64,000 bases of DNA. Source: Caryophanales bacterium UBA4691. Lineage in GTDB: Bacteria > Bacillota_I > Bacilli_A > RFN20 > CAG-826. This document shows, piece by piece, positions 9,001 to 16,140 of this stretch. A model generated the notes under the pieces. That model saw only the letters and a list, made by a program, of their open reading frames with translations, was not told where the DNA came from and searched no databases. The stretch's first letter is position 1. Each line of letters starts with the position of its first letter. The position numbers were made by a program, and so were the translations under genes. The stretch spans positions 82,714-146,713 of the forward strand of contig DHKP01000007.1 in NCBI GenBank assembly GCA_002404865.1, given 5' to 3'.

Positions 9001-9167
9001 TTATGGAGAGCATAATAAGTAATCTTCGTATTTTCTTCATCAAATTTATAATAGATTTGATATTCGTTTGCCTTGAGTTTTTTATAAACGTCCAATAAAG
9101 ACCCGTTAGAAGAAACAATTGTTTCCAGCTTTTTCACCTCAGAAGGATAAATATTGCGTAAATACAT
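6006..9167 (-). CDS. SNF2-family helicase
   Basis: 1053-residue Swi2/Snf2-type ATPase that translocates on duplex DNA; bacterial members act in repair or nucleoprotein remodelling. The N-terminal ~590 residues are a long family-specific region. The ATPase core shows Walker A ADEMGLGKT (GKT near residue 620), Walker B LFLDEAQ (~713), motif III LTGTPIQNS and motifs V/VI DPWWN and ASDRAHRLGQ (~990). The start at 9167 is one base after the stop of the SWIM gene, with GGAGA inside the end of that gene, so translation is probably coupled. The pair matches the ywqB-ywqA arrangement of Bacillus subtilis. Confidence 0.93.
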   Translation of the reverse strand: MYLRNIYPSEVKKLETIVSSNGSLLDVYKKLKANEYQIYYKFDEENTKITYYALHKQSGEPRFLSFSVSGDKEISDYYPSYAKNDPFSKSLALFVIEEDSNASEEALKKRYEKGYSSIAPIANLSKKKASDYLKAKSSLIVLKKDLLSSYLSQSKKRLKVEYLFASERGERFSLRLSVGTERMYLVNDLPRFFASIFAGEAIHMGKNQIDGGSYELEEIDRVAFLFSSTRLSYYYLNKTGELKEEDFVSLLVLLQGKSVDFDDLDYRITPKEEASLSIGENGNIILSRPLADSETALFSSKNAALIDTSKRIITLLSFKSENEEKLYRFAISSENFPYELLADELGKNIVPLLDKGTKVDEKFLQNHRSEISSIHYAISYSENDVLECKTTFYLGLREIEEEVFLQTNEINALRLERFKNELAMLSLPSSGSVTNQNTILSFLHADLKTLGDSCKLYLSDNLVNATSKAVSPIRIETKSGQDWFSLSMESDSYSKEELTEIFNAYKKHKKFVRLHGSFIVLDDHSEIASIAKEYSGDDLGQKLPFYEVFKLNRSSNNVSLSDALVQLIHDVSSYQNVSLSQLSDSLQKTLRPYQKDGVRWLLAHDKYHLGGILADEMGLGKTLETIAFLSCNKEEEPILIVSPKSLIYNWESEFHRFDPSREVMTISGNAIEREKAILKMKNSKKAVFIISYDTLRNDIEKIVDIQFSYLFLDEAQFIANAFAKKSKAVKRIKAKHRYVLTGTPIQNSLLDLWSIFDFLLPGYFPSFKDFKLEYGGFEYADKDSELHLRYRIEPFFLKRTKKEVLKELPPKEEHTMIVALSEEQRKLYESYLLKTRELLKGTKERKEASELDKKTSKLVILSALTRLREICVDPSMFLECDFESEKLLALIDSIMAAIENGHKVIVFSSFAKALSHIQSMLSSLHIDSYFIYGDISAKKRLEMANAFNSLPDIKVMLVSLKAGGTGLNLIGADLVYHLDPWWNLAAEEQASDRAHRLGQKRKVTIYKMIAKDTIEEKVLELQNKKKNLASILTSEDGQSIKNLTDEDIAYLLS

Positions 9168-9168
9168 A

Positions 9169-10629
9169 TTAGATTCTCCATGGGGTAAAACCAGCTTGCT
9201 CTAGAACATCTTTTTTCGCCAATATAGCGAAATAATCCGCAAATTCGGTTTCGTTCAATCTCGCTAATAGACGCGAATCTTCCAAATAAGGTTCCACTAT
9301 TTCTTTAGGATAAGAATCGAAAATAGACAATAATGAAGAAATCGTATAAGAATCCAAATTCTTTTTCGCCAAGGCAGTTTCTATTCGCTTTTTTAATGAA
9401 GATTCATAAAGTAGTTTGCAGGATAAAACCTCGCGAGAAAGGTTACGGAATTCCTCCAAATTCAATTTTTTTATCGTAAGTTCATTTGGCGATCGCAAAA
9501 AGTAATAGGCTCTCTCGAAGCCTCGTAAAATAGCAACTTTTTCCAGTGAAAAAGCGTCTTTTTCTCTTTCTTCTATATTCAGCGATTCATAATAAGCGAG
9601 AAAATCTTTTAGGGTAAGTCCGCGTGCAAATAACATCTTTCGGAAGGCTGCTTTGCTTTCTGCTTCGTTCCCATTACGAGCAAGAATTTCCCCGATTTCG
9701 CAAAGAAAAGGAGCGTCATAAGCCATGCTTCTATTTTCTAAGAAAAAGGGGAGAAAATCGACTAGCCCTCGTTTTTTTAATTCTTTTAGAATCTCTTCCG
9801 GGGGAAAAACGGAGCCAAACGATAATGACAATAGCTTTTTTATGCTCTCATTAGAAAAACTAGAAAGTATCGCCTCTCTATCTTTTGAAGACCCTAATAG
9901 ATAACGACAATCATAATATTTTTTATTTTCGATAGCTTCCAATATCGCGTCTAAAATAATCGGGCGAAATGATTCGTTCTCAACGGAAGAAAAGAAAAAG
10001 GAGCGTTTCGCTTCTCCATAGAAAAGGGAAAACAAACGGTGATAGGTTTCTTTCAAAGAAGCGCAAGAAAGATGCAAAGCGGAAATGCGCTTGACCGCGT
10101 CATTCCCAATAAATGAACTAGCAATAAAAAAATAAGAGTTAGCGACCTCATAAATCCGCTCAATGACATTTGGAATCTCTTCCTCTCCAATATCGTTTTT
10201 TGCTATAGCGGTACTAAGTTCGGAAAAGCAATCATCCAAATAAAGGATGATTGATTTCTCCTTATAGGACTTTAATCCAATTGTCTTTATTTTTTCGAAT
10301 AAGGATACATTGGAGCTCCCACTTTCATTCTTTTTTTGCTTATCGATTTCGTATAAAGTCGCGGCGATGTGCTTGCAATAACCCGCTCCAGAATACGGAC
10401 AATTACAAACGGCTTTTTTGATAAGATTCTTTTGAAAATCAATCCGAACCGCATATGAATAAGAGCCATCTACATTCGCATGAAACTCGCCTTTGGCGAA
10501 ATCCGCATAAGTCAAATCAACCCTATCTTCATAAAAATAACGCTCGCCGCGTTCCAAAGATTGCCTTGTGAAAAGAGAAAGGTTCTCATTGCATAAATAA
10601 TTTAAAGAGTCATCTTTGTTTTTCGCCAT
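9169..10629 (-). CDS. SWIM zinc-finger protein, partner of the SNF2 helicase
   Basis: 486-residue protein with a SWIM zinc finger near its N terminus: CNC (C75, C77), then CKH (C85, H87), the CxC...CxH signature thought to bind DNA or protein. The remaining ~380 residues are helical and unrecognised, as in YwqB-like proteins. In many bacteria SWIM and SNF2 are fused; here they are separate genes one base apart. I choose the ATG at 10629 because an extended -10 (TGCTAAAAT) ends seven bases before it. Upstream in-frame codons (TTG at 10662, ATG at 10638) would lie upstream of the transcript or inside the promoter. Confidence 0.85.
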   Translation of the reverse strand: MAKNKDDSLNYLCNENLSLFTRQSLERGERYFYEDRVDLTYADFAKGEFHANVDGSYSYAVRIDFQKNLIKKAVCNCPYSGAGYCKHIAATLYEIDKQKKNESGSSNVSLFEKIKTIGLKSYKEKSIILYLDDCFSELSTAIAKNDIGEEEIPNVIERIYEVANSYFFIASSFIGNDAVKRISALHLSCASLKETYHRLFSLFYGEAKRSFFFSSVENESFRPIILDAILEAIENKKYYDCRYLLGSSKDREAILSSFSNESIKKLLSLSFGSVFPPEEILKELKKRGLVDFLPFFLENRSMAYDAPFLCEIGEILARNGNEAESKAAFRKMLFARGLTLKDFLAYYESLNIEEREKDAFSLEKVAILRGFERAYYFLRSPNELTIKKLNLEEFRNLSREVLSCKLLYESSLKKRIETALAKKNLDSYTISSLLSIFDSYPKEIVEPYLEDSRLLARLNETEFADYFAILAKKDVLEQAGFTPWRI

Positions 10630-10636
10630 ATCTTTC

Positions 10637-10642
10637 ATTTTA
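10637..10642 (-). promoter_or_regulatory. Extended -10 box of the SWIM-SNF2 operon (leaderless start)
   Basis: TGCTAAAAT on the minus strand ends seven bases before the ATG at 10629. No Shine-Dalgarno site is seen. Confidence 0.55.
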
Positions 10643-10695
10643 GCATATTCAAAAGAACACAAGGAAAGAAATGCAATCGGTAGAATTAACTAAGA

Positions 10696-11778
10696 TTATG
10701 AGAAAAGATTGTTCTTTAGTAGTGCAAAAAGGGTTTTGCCAATCGAATTGAGCTGTTTCTTATCCTCTTCAGGCAATTTTTTATATTCTTTCCTGACTTT
10801 CAAAAAGGAATCAAGTTTTTGATCAGTAATCTCTTTTGCGTTTTTTATCCCAGCGGAGGTTAGTAACGAAAATAGCGTTTCAATCAAATAATACCGTTCG
10901 TCCAGGGGAGTGCGATTCGCCCAATCATTAACGGCGTTCATCACTTTTTTCAAAGAAGGGTTCGATAAACTCTTTCTAAGAAAATGATCATTCTCAACCC
11001 GCCAATTGTAAAGGCTATGCTGCTCAAAATATTTGCCTTCGCTCCCAACAATAAGTGAAAGAGTGTTTTCTTGATAAAGCTGGCCAAAAATAGAGTCAAC
11101 GGGAATGAAATGATAATAATTCTCTCTTCGTTCCGAAAGCGACAAGTTACTCATCATTTCCTTTGAAAAGCCAGGCCCATCAAAAGAATAGACGGCTTTA
11201 ATTCGTTTTCTTTCTTCTTCGACGCTCGAAAAATAGACAAACGAAGCAAGATTCCCTCCTTTAGAATGCCCAACTAAAATGATAGGCTTGTTTGAAAAAT
11301 GAAGTTCGTTTAAAAAGTATTTTCTCGCATCAAGTTGACTCTCCAAAGGTTTTTCGGTCGCAAGCAAGAAATCTTCTTTCCAGCCGAGTAAACTAGAGTC
11401 TGTTCCTCGATAAGCAATGACTTCATCGCCATTAGGAAGATAAAAACTAATCGCGGCAAATTGTTCTTCGTAGCTAGAAAAAGAGAAATGTTCGTACCTA
11501 AGTGCTCTAACATTATGATAGCGGGGATTCCCCGTAATCGCCAAAAAGAAGCGGTCATCATTTGTAGAATAGGCAACACGATTTAGAAAGGCGTCTTTTT
11601 TTGAAATATCGTACATTTCACGTAGAGAAATAGAATCGCCGAATAGAGGAAGAAAAATTTCAAATGAGAAATAAGAAAGAAGAGAAAAAGCGGCGTAATC
11701 CACTTCATTAAAAGGAAATTCCTCAAAGGATCGCCACTCCTTTTCTAAATAATCAAGAATTTTTCCTTCCGTTATCAT
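10696..11778 (-). CDS. DUF2974 (Mbeg1-like) alpha/beta-hydrolase, lipase-like
   Basis: 360-residue cytosolic protein with the lipase-type alpha/beta-hydrolase fold. The nucleophile elbow is GHSKGG at 170-175 (S172), preceded by the family motif DEVIAYRGTD near 118-127. In place of the usual oxyanion strand it has the NGDEVIAYRGTDSSL segment that marks DUF2974. The substrate is unknown; such proteins are described as lipase-like or phospholipase-like. No signal peptide is seen. The start ATG has no Shine-Dalgarno site, and TAAAAT (11785-11790) ends six bases upstream. It stands between the helicase pair and the ABC exporter genes, all on the minus strand. Confidence 0.85.
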   Translation of the reverse strand: MITEGKILDYLEKEWRSFEEFPFNEVDYAAFSLLSYFSFEIFLPLFGDSISLREMYDISKKDAFLNRVAYSTNDDRFFLAITGNPRYHNVRALRYEHFSFSSYEEQFAAISFYLPNGDEVIAYRGTDSSLLGWKEDFLLATEKPLESQLDARKYFLNELHFSNKPIILVGHSKGGNLASFVYFSSVEEERKRIKAVYSFDGPGFSKEMMSNLSLSERRENYYHFIPVDSIFGQLYQENTLSLIVGSEGKYFEQHSLYNWRVENDHFLRKSLSNPSLKKVMNAVNDWANRTPLDERYYLIETLFSLLTSAGIKNAKEITDQKLDSFLKVRKEYKKLPEEDKKQLNSIGKTLFALLKNNLFS

Positions 11779-11784
11779 CGGCTC

Positions 11785-11790
11785 ATTTTA
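11785..11790 (-). promoter_or_regulatory. -10 box of the DUF2974 gene (leaderless start)
   Basis: TAAAAT, six bases, then the ATG at 11778. No Shine-Dalgarno site and no clear -35. Confidence 0.45.
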
Positions 11791-11806
11791 CTCTTCTTTA
11801 CGATTC

Positions 11807-13612
11807 TCATTCAAAAGCAAATTGGGAATTATACAAAGAGGCATAGAATCCATTTTCTTTCATTAAAGAATCGTGCGTCCCTTGCTCGACGATATTTCCG
11901 TCCTTCATGACGAGAATCAAATCGCTATTTTTAATCGTAGACAAACGGTGAGCAATCACAAAAGAAGTGCGCCCTTTGCTAAGTCGGTCCATCGCTTCTT
12001 GGATGATTTCCTCGGTACGAGTATCAACATTGCTTGTCGCTTCATCAAGAATGAGCAGAGGCGCATTTCTAATCATGGCTCTTGCAATCGTGATGAGTTG
12101 TCTTTGCCCACTGGAAATGCTTGAAGGATCAACGATTTCATAATCGAGTCCGCCAGGAAGAGTATCCACGAAATATTTTAAATTCGCTTCTTTTAAAACC
12201 TCTTGTAAGCGGGCATCGCTAACATTTGATGTATTGTAAATAAGATTTTCGCGAACCGTTCCTTGGAAAACCCAAGTGTCTTGAAGAACCATGCCAAACA
12301 AATCGTGAATCTCTTCGCGCGACATCAAGGCGATATTCTTATCATCGACATAGATAGAACCAGAATTAATTTCATAGAACCGCATCAAAAGATTGACCAT
12401 CGTCGTCTTTCCCGCCCCAGTCGGGCCAACAATCGCGACTTTCATCCCTGGATTAATGTCAATAGAGAAATCGTGGATAATTTCTCTAGAAGAATCGTAA
12501 GAGAAAGAAACGTGGGAGAAATTGACTTTTCCTTTCACCGCTTCTTTTCCATTACTAGGATCTAGAAGGAGACGAGGCTTATTGCTTTCATCACTCAATT
12601 CTTCTTCGCTTAAGAATTCGTAAACTCTAGCGTTAGCCGCACCAATCGTTTGGATATTGTTCATGGCTTGCGCGATGCTAGTCAAAGGCTGTTGGAACAA
12701 ACGGACGTAAACCAGGAAGGAAGCGATCGTTCCAAAGTCAACGCCACTATTTTCGCTGCACATGAGTAAGCCACCAGCGACAAGAACCGCGACATAAGCA
12801 AAATTAGAAATGAAGTTCATCGTCGGCATCATTAAGCCACCGCAAATTTGAGCCTTAAACAAGGTTTTCCCCAAATCCACATTCGCTTCATTAAAGGAAG
12901 AATTATGACGCTCCTCAGCCCCAAATAGCTTGATTACTTTTTGGCCACTATAGTTTTCTTCGACAATCGCATTGACTTCCCCGATTTTTCTTTGACGTTT
13001 TTTAAATTGCGGCATCGCTAATTTCATATCGCCTGCCACGAATAAAACCATAAGAGGCAAAGTCGCAAAAACAACAAGGGCCATTTGATAGCAAGTGATA
13101 AACATCATAATGATCGTAAGGATGAGAAGGAAGACGCTTTCGCTCAAGGTCGATAAGGTCGTATCAAGGTTTTGAGAGATACTATCGACATCATTGGTAA
13201 CCCGTGACATCGTGTCGCCAGTTTGATGGGAATCGAAATAGCGAAGCGGTAAGCGATTAATTTTCGTTTCTATGGCTTTACGCAAAGAATTGCAGTATCG
13301 CTGCGTCGCTGTGGTGAATAAAAAGTTGCCAATCGTTTGAGCGAGTGCCACTGTTACATAAAGGATCACTAAGATAATCGCAAAGTTTTGGACGAGATTT
13401 AAATCAATGGTTTTTGTCACGGCGTGCGAAGAAATCTCACGCGTAAGATCACCTAAATACGTAGGGGAAATCACTTCGATAATCGCAGCCCCTATCATTA
13501 GGAAAGCGCCAACAATAATAAAAGGGAGTAAATCCTTTAAGCCGGAGAATAAATTTTTCCAATCTTCTTTGGTCAATTTGCGCTTTTTTGGAGATTCGAA
13601 ATTGTGATTCAT
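11807..13612 (-). CDS. ABC exporter half-transporter, catalytically canonical subunit
   Basis: 601-residue type I ABC exporter subunit with six N-terminal membrane helices (to about residue 330) and a C-terminal ATPase. Walker A GPTGAGKTT lies near residue 400, the degenerate signature ISSGQRQ near 500, and Walker B LLILDEATSN near 520, with the catalytic glutamate present. It overlaps the end of its partner gene by four bases and certainly forms a heterodimer with it. Heterodimers of this pattern (BmrCD, LmrCD, TM287/288) export drugs or lipids; the substrate cannot be told here. Confidence 0.92.
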   Translation of the reverse strand: MNHNFESPKKRKLTKEDWKNLFSGLKDLLPFIIVGAFLMIGAAIIEVISPTYLGDLTREISSHAVTKTIDLNLVQNFAIILVILYVTVALAQTIGNFLFTTATQRYCNSLRKAIETKINRLPLRYFDSHQTGDTMSRVTNDVDSISQNLDTTLSTLSESVFLLILTIIMMFITCYQMALVVFATLPLMVLFVAGDMKLAMPQFKKRQRKIGEVNAIVEENYSGQKVIKLFGAEERHNSSFNEANVDLGKTLFKAQICGGLMMPTMNFISNFAYVAVLVAGGLLMCSENSGVDFGTIASFLVYVRLFQQPLTSIAQAMNNIQTIGAANARVYEFLSEEELSDESNKPRLLLDPSNGKEAVKGKVNFSHVSFSYDSSREIIHDFSIDINPGMKVAIVGPTGAGKTTMVNLLMRFYEINSGSIYVDDKNIALMSREEIHDLFGMVLQDTWVFQGTVRENLIYNTSNVSDARLQEVLKEANLKYFVDTLPGGLDYEIVDPSSISSGQRQLITIARAMIRNAPLLILDEATSNVDTRTEEIIQEAMDRLSKGRTSFVIAHRLSTIKNSDLILVMKDGNIVEQGTHDSLMKENGFYASLYNSQFAFE

Positions 13613-15489
13613 AAGCCAAGTTCCTCCTTCGAAAGTTGCGATAAAGCGATTGAGCGATAGGTCGCGCAGCGAGTAAGCAGCTCTTCATGCTTTCCTTGAT
13701 CGATGACATGACCGTTTTCTAAAACAAGAATTAAGTCCGCATCCATAATGGTTCCGATACGTTGAGCAACAATGACTTTTGTCGCAAAGGGGAAATATTC
13801 TTTTAAATTGCGCCGAACAATTAAATCCGTTTTGAAATCGAGCGCGCTAAAGGAATCATCGAAAACGAATAATTCGGGATTCATAGCAACCGCTCTAGCA
13901 ATGCAAAGTCTTTGTCTTTGCCCGCCCGATACATTCGTTCCACCTTGCGAGATAGTGCTATCGTAGCCTTTCTCCATCTCATTCACAAAAGCATCAGCGC
14001 AAGCAATCATAGCGGCCTTTTTCATCTCTTCATCGCTTAATAAAGGGTTTCCCAAGCGGATATTGCTCGCGACAGTCCCAGAAAACAGCACGCCTTTTTG
14101 CGGAACAAAGCCAATCCGCCGGCGCATTTCTAGCTGGGATTGTTCTTTGACGTTTACCCCATCAAAAAGAACTTCGCCTTCATTCACGTCATATAAACGA
14201 GCGATTAAATTAACCAGTGAGCTTTTCCCGCATCCCGTCGCCCCGATGATTGCTATCGTATCCCCTGCTTTAGCGGAAAAAGAAATGTGTTCAAGAATAG
14301 GCTTTTTGGCATCGGGATAAGCAAAAGTAACGTCTTTAAAAGCCAATGTCCCTTTTTCTTTAGGCTCAATTGGAGCAATTGGATCAACAATGGAAGACTT
14401 CATATCAAGAACTTCGTTAATACGTTTAGCGCTCACTTGGGCACGAGGAAGGAACACGAATAGGAATAGAACCATCATAAACGACATGACGATTTGCGTC
14501 GCAAGCATCATAAAAGCGCTAACTGTGGCATAGTCGATTTCGCCCGCGTTGATAAGATTCGCCCCTAGCCAATACATCGCTAGAGAAACCCCGTCCATCA
14601 CAATCATCATAAATGGATTGAGCAAGCCCATCGCCCGGAAGGTGAAGAGGTTGGTTTTGGTTAGATTGTCATTCGCCTCTTTGAATTTTTTTGCTTGATA
14701 ATCTTCCGCATTATAAGCGCGGATGACACGCACGCCATTGAGACTTTCCCGGGTGACTAAATTAAGCCGGTCAATCAATTTTTGAGATATTTTAAATTTA
14801 GGCATGACGGTAACCACTAATGTCGCTAAGCCAACAACGAGAATCAAAACCGCGACAATCGTTACCCAAGTTAAAGAAGCGCTCGTCGCATTAATTTTGC
14901 AAAACGCCCAAATCGCTGTAATCGGAGCAGCAAATGCCATTCTCATAATAATTAAAAATGCCATTGTCACTTGTTCGATATCGTTCGTGCTTCTCGTAAC
15001 TAATGATGCCGTGGAAAACTTATTGATTTCGTTTAAAGAAAAGTGAGAAACCTTGTCATTGATTTCCTTGCGGAGATTCGTGACAAAAGAGGCGGTAATC
15101 GCGCTCGCTAAAACCGCGACAAGTGTGCCAGAAAGCATACTTCCGAAAGCAGTAAGAAGCATGAAAGACCCTTCGCGCCAAATATCCATCGTAGAAGCGT
15201 CGCGAATCGAAGCGACCATGTTTAGCTCTTCCGCGCTTGCTTTCCCACTACTTGCCAAAACCGTATAAAAACTAGTCCACTCGTTCCCGGAAACTTGGTA
15301 AATTCCATAAAGAAGATCCCCCATTTTCTCAGGATGCCCATGAATATCCACATAATTGATGACGCTAATCAAAGAGGAAACGAAGTCGGTCATCTTCATT
15401 GTGCAATAAACCTGGAGAACCGTTAAACCAAGAATAATGAGGAGAAAAAGCCAATCAATCGGCCTAAATCGTTTGAGTAATTTAATCAT
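13609..15489 (-). CDS. ABC exporter half-transporter, degenerate-site subunit
   Basis: 626-residue partner of the downstream exporter subunit. Six membrane helices precede an ATPase with Walker A GATGCGKSS (~420), a consensus signature VSGGQRQR (~521) and Walker B FVFDDSFSALD, where the residue after the Walker B aspartate is D rather than the catalytic E. In heterodimeric exporters this marks the degenerate nucleotide site. The start is the ATG at 15489, which has GGAGG nine bases upstream; the frame stays open further upstream but only across a tRNA gene. A leader of about 120 bases after the tRNA-Pro terminator shows no recognised element. Confidence 0.92.
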   Translation of the reverse strand: MIKLLKRFRPIDWLFLLIILGLTVLQVYCTMKMTDFVSSLISVINYVDIHGHPEKMGDLLYGIYQVSGNEWTSFYTVLASSGKASAEELNMVASIRDASTMDIWREGSFMLLTAFGSMLSGTLVAVLASAITASFVTNLRKEINDKVSHFSLNEINKFSTASLVTRSTNDIEQVTMAFLIIMRMAFAAPITAIWAFCKINATSASLTWVTIVAVLILVVGLATLVVTVMPKFKISQKLIDRLNLVTRESLNGVRVIRAYNAEDYQAKKFKEANDNLTKTNLFTFRAMGLLNPFMMIVMDGVSLAMYWLGANLINAGEIDYATVSAFMMLATQIVMSFMMVLFLFVFLPRAQVSAKRINEVLDMKSSIVDPIAPIEPKEKGTLAFKDVTFAYPDAKKPILEHISFSAKAGDTIAIIGATGCGKSSLVNLIARLYDVNEGEVLFDGVNVKEQSQLEMRRRIGFVPQKGVLFSGTVASNIRLGNPLLSDEEMKKAAMIACADAFVNEMEKGYDSTISQGGTNVSGGQRQRLCIARAVAMNPELFVFDDSFSALDFKTDLIVRRNLKEYFPFATKVIVAQRIGTIMDADLILVLENGHVIDQGKHEELLTRCATYRSIALSQLSKEELGL

Positions 15490-15606
15490 AGTTTCCCTCC
15501 ATAGGTTCTTCCAACTTCGTATAAACAAAAAACAATTGGTTTTTATTTGGAAATTTGACTTTCTTTCTAGAAAGACGGGTTTGATTATAAACCTTATCGC
15601 ACCTAA

Positions 15607-15640
15607 CAAAAAAGGCTTGATGCACTTTCTCACCAAGCCA
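15607..15640 (-). terminator. Terminator after tRNA-Pro
   Basis: A GGCTTG/CAAGCC stem (15614-15619/15634-15639) followed on the minus strand by six T. Confidence 0.7.
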
Positions 15641-15650
15641 ACATTTTTAT

Positions 15651-15728
15651 TGGTCGGGATACTCAGATTCGAACTGAGGGTCTTCTGCTCCCAAAGCAGA
15701 CGCGGTAACCAAGCTGCGCTATATCCCG
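15651..15728 (-). tRNA. tRNA-Pro (TGG)
   Basis: Full cloverleaf on the minus strand: acceptor CGGGATA pairs with TATCCCG, D-arm AGCGCAGC, anticodon loop TTTGGGA with anticodon TGG, T-loop TTCGAAT, and an encoded CCA end. Confidence 0.95.
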
Positions 15729-15789
15729 AGCGCTCGAATATTATCCTCACTAAAGAGGGAAAATACAAGGGGAAAATTTTCTAAATTCT

Positions 15790-15819
15790 AAAAGAAAAAG
15801 CCTAGCAAGTGCTAGACTT
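15790..15819 (-). terminator. Terminator after tRNA-Arg
   Basis: A 9-bp stem (15798-15806/15811-15819, one G-U pair) with loop ACTT, then TTTTTCTTTT on the minus strand. Confidence 0.7.
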
Positions 15820-15828
15820 TGTGTACAT

Positions 15829-15905
15829 TGGCGCGCCAGACAAGATTCGAACTCGTGACCCACAGATTCGTAGTCTGTTACTCTATCCAGCTGAGCTACT
15901 GGCGC
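15829..15905 (-). tRNA. tRNA-Arg (ACG)
   Basis: Acceptor GCGCCAG/CTGGCGC, anticodon loop CTACGAA with anticodon ACG (A34 expected to become inosine), T-loop TTCGAAT, encoded CCA. Confidence 0.95.
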
Positions 15906-15972
15906 ATTGGCTATCAACATTGACAGCGCGTATTACTATAGTCATCCTCTTAACGAGAATCAACCATTAAAT

Positions 15973-16046
15973 TGGAGCTTCCGGGCGGGATCGAACCGCC
16001 GGTCAAGGATTTGCAGTCCCATGCCTTACCGCTTGGCTACGGAAGC
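15973..16046 (-). tRNA. tRNA-Cys (GCA)
   Basis: Acceptor GCTTCCG/CGGAAGC, anticodon loop CTGCAAA with anticodon GCA, T-loop TTCGATC, encoded CCA. The three tRNAs Cys-Arg-Pro follow one another on the minus strand, downstream of the pot operon terminator. Confidence 0.95.
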
Positions 16047-16108
16047 AGCGAAACGGATTATAGCACCACTCCGCTACTTTAATCAATTATTTCTCGGTGA
16101 AAACCGCG

Positions 16109-16134
16109 AAAAAAAGCCCCCGAAATCCAGGGGC
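16109..16134 (-). terminator. Terminator of the pot operon
   Basis: A GCCCC/GGGGC stem (16116-16120/16130-16134), then seven T on the minus strand (16109-16115), just after the potD stop. Confidence 0.75.
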
Positions 16135-16140
16135 AATTTT

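Noticed and set aside
15490..15768. N-terminal extension of the first ABC exporter gene
   Set aside because: The frame is open upstream but passes through the tRNA-Pro gene; ATG 15489 has a good ribosome site and begins with a normal exporter helix.
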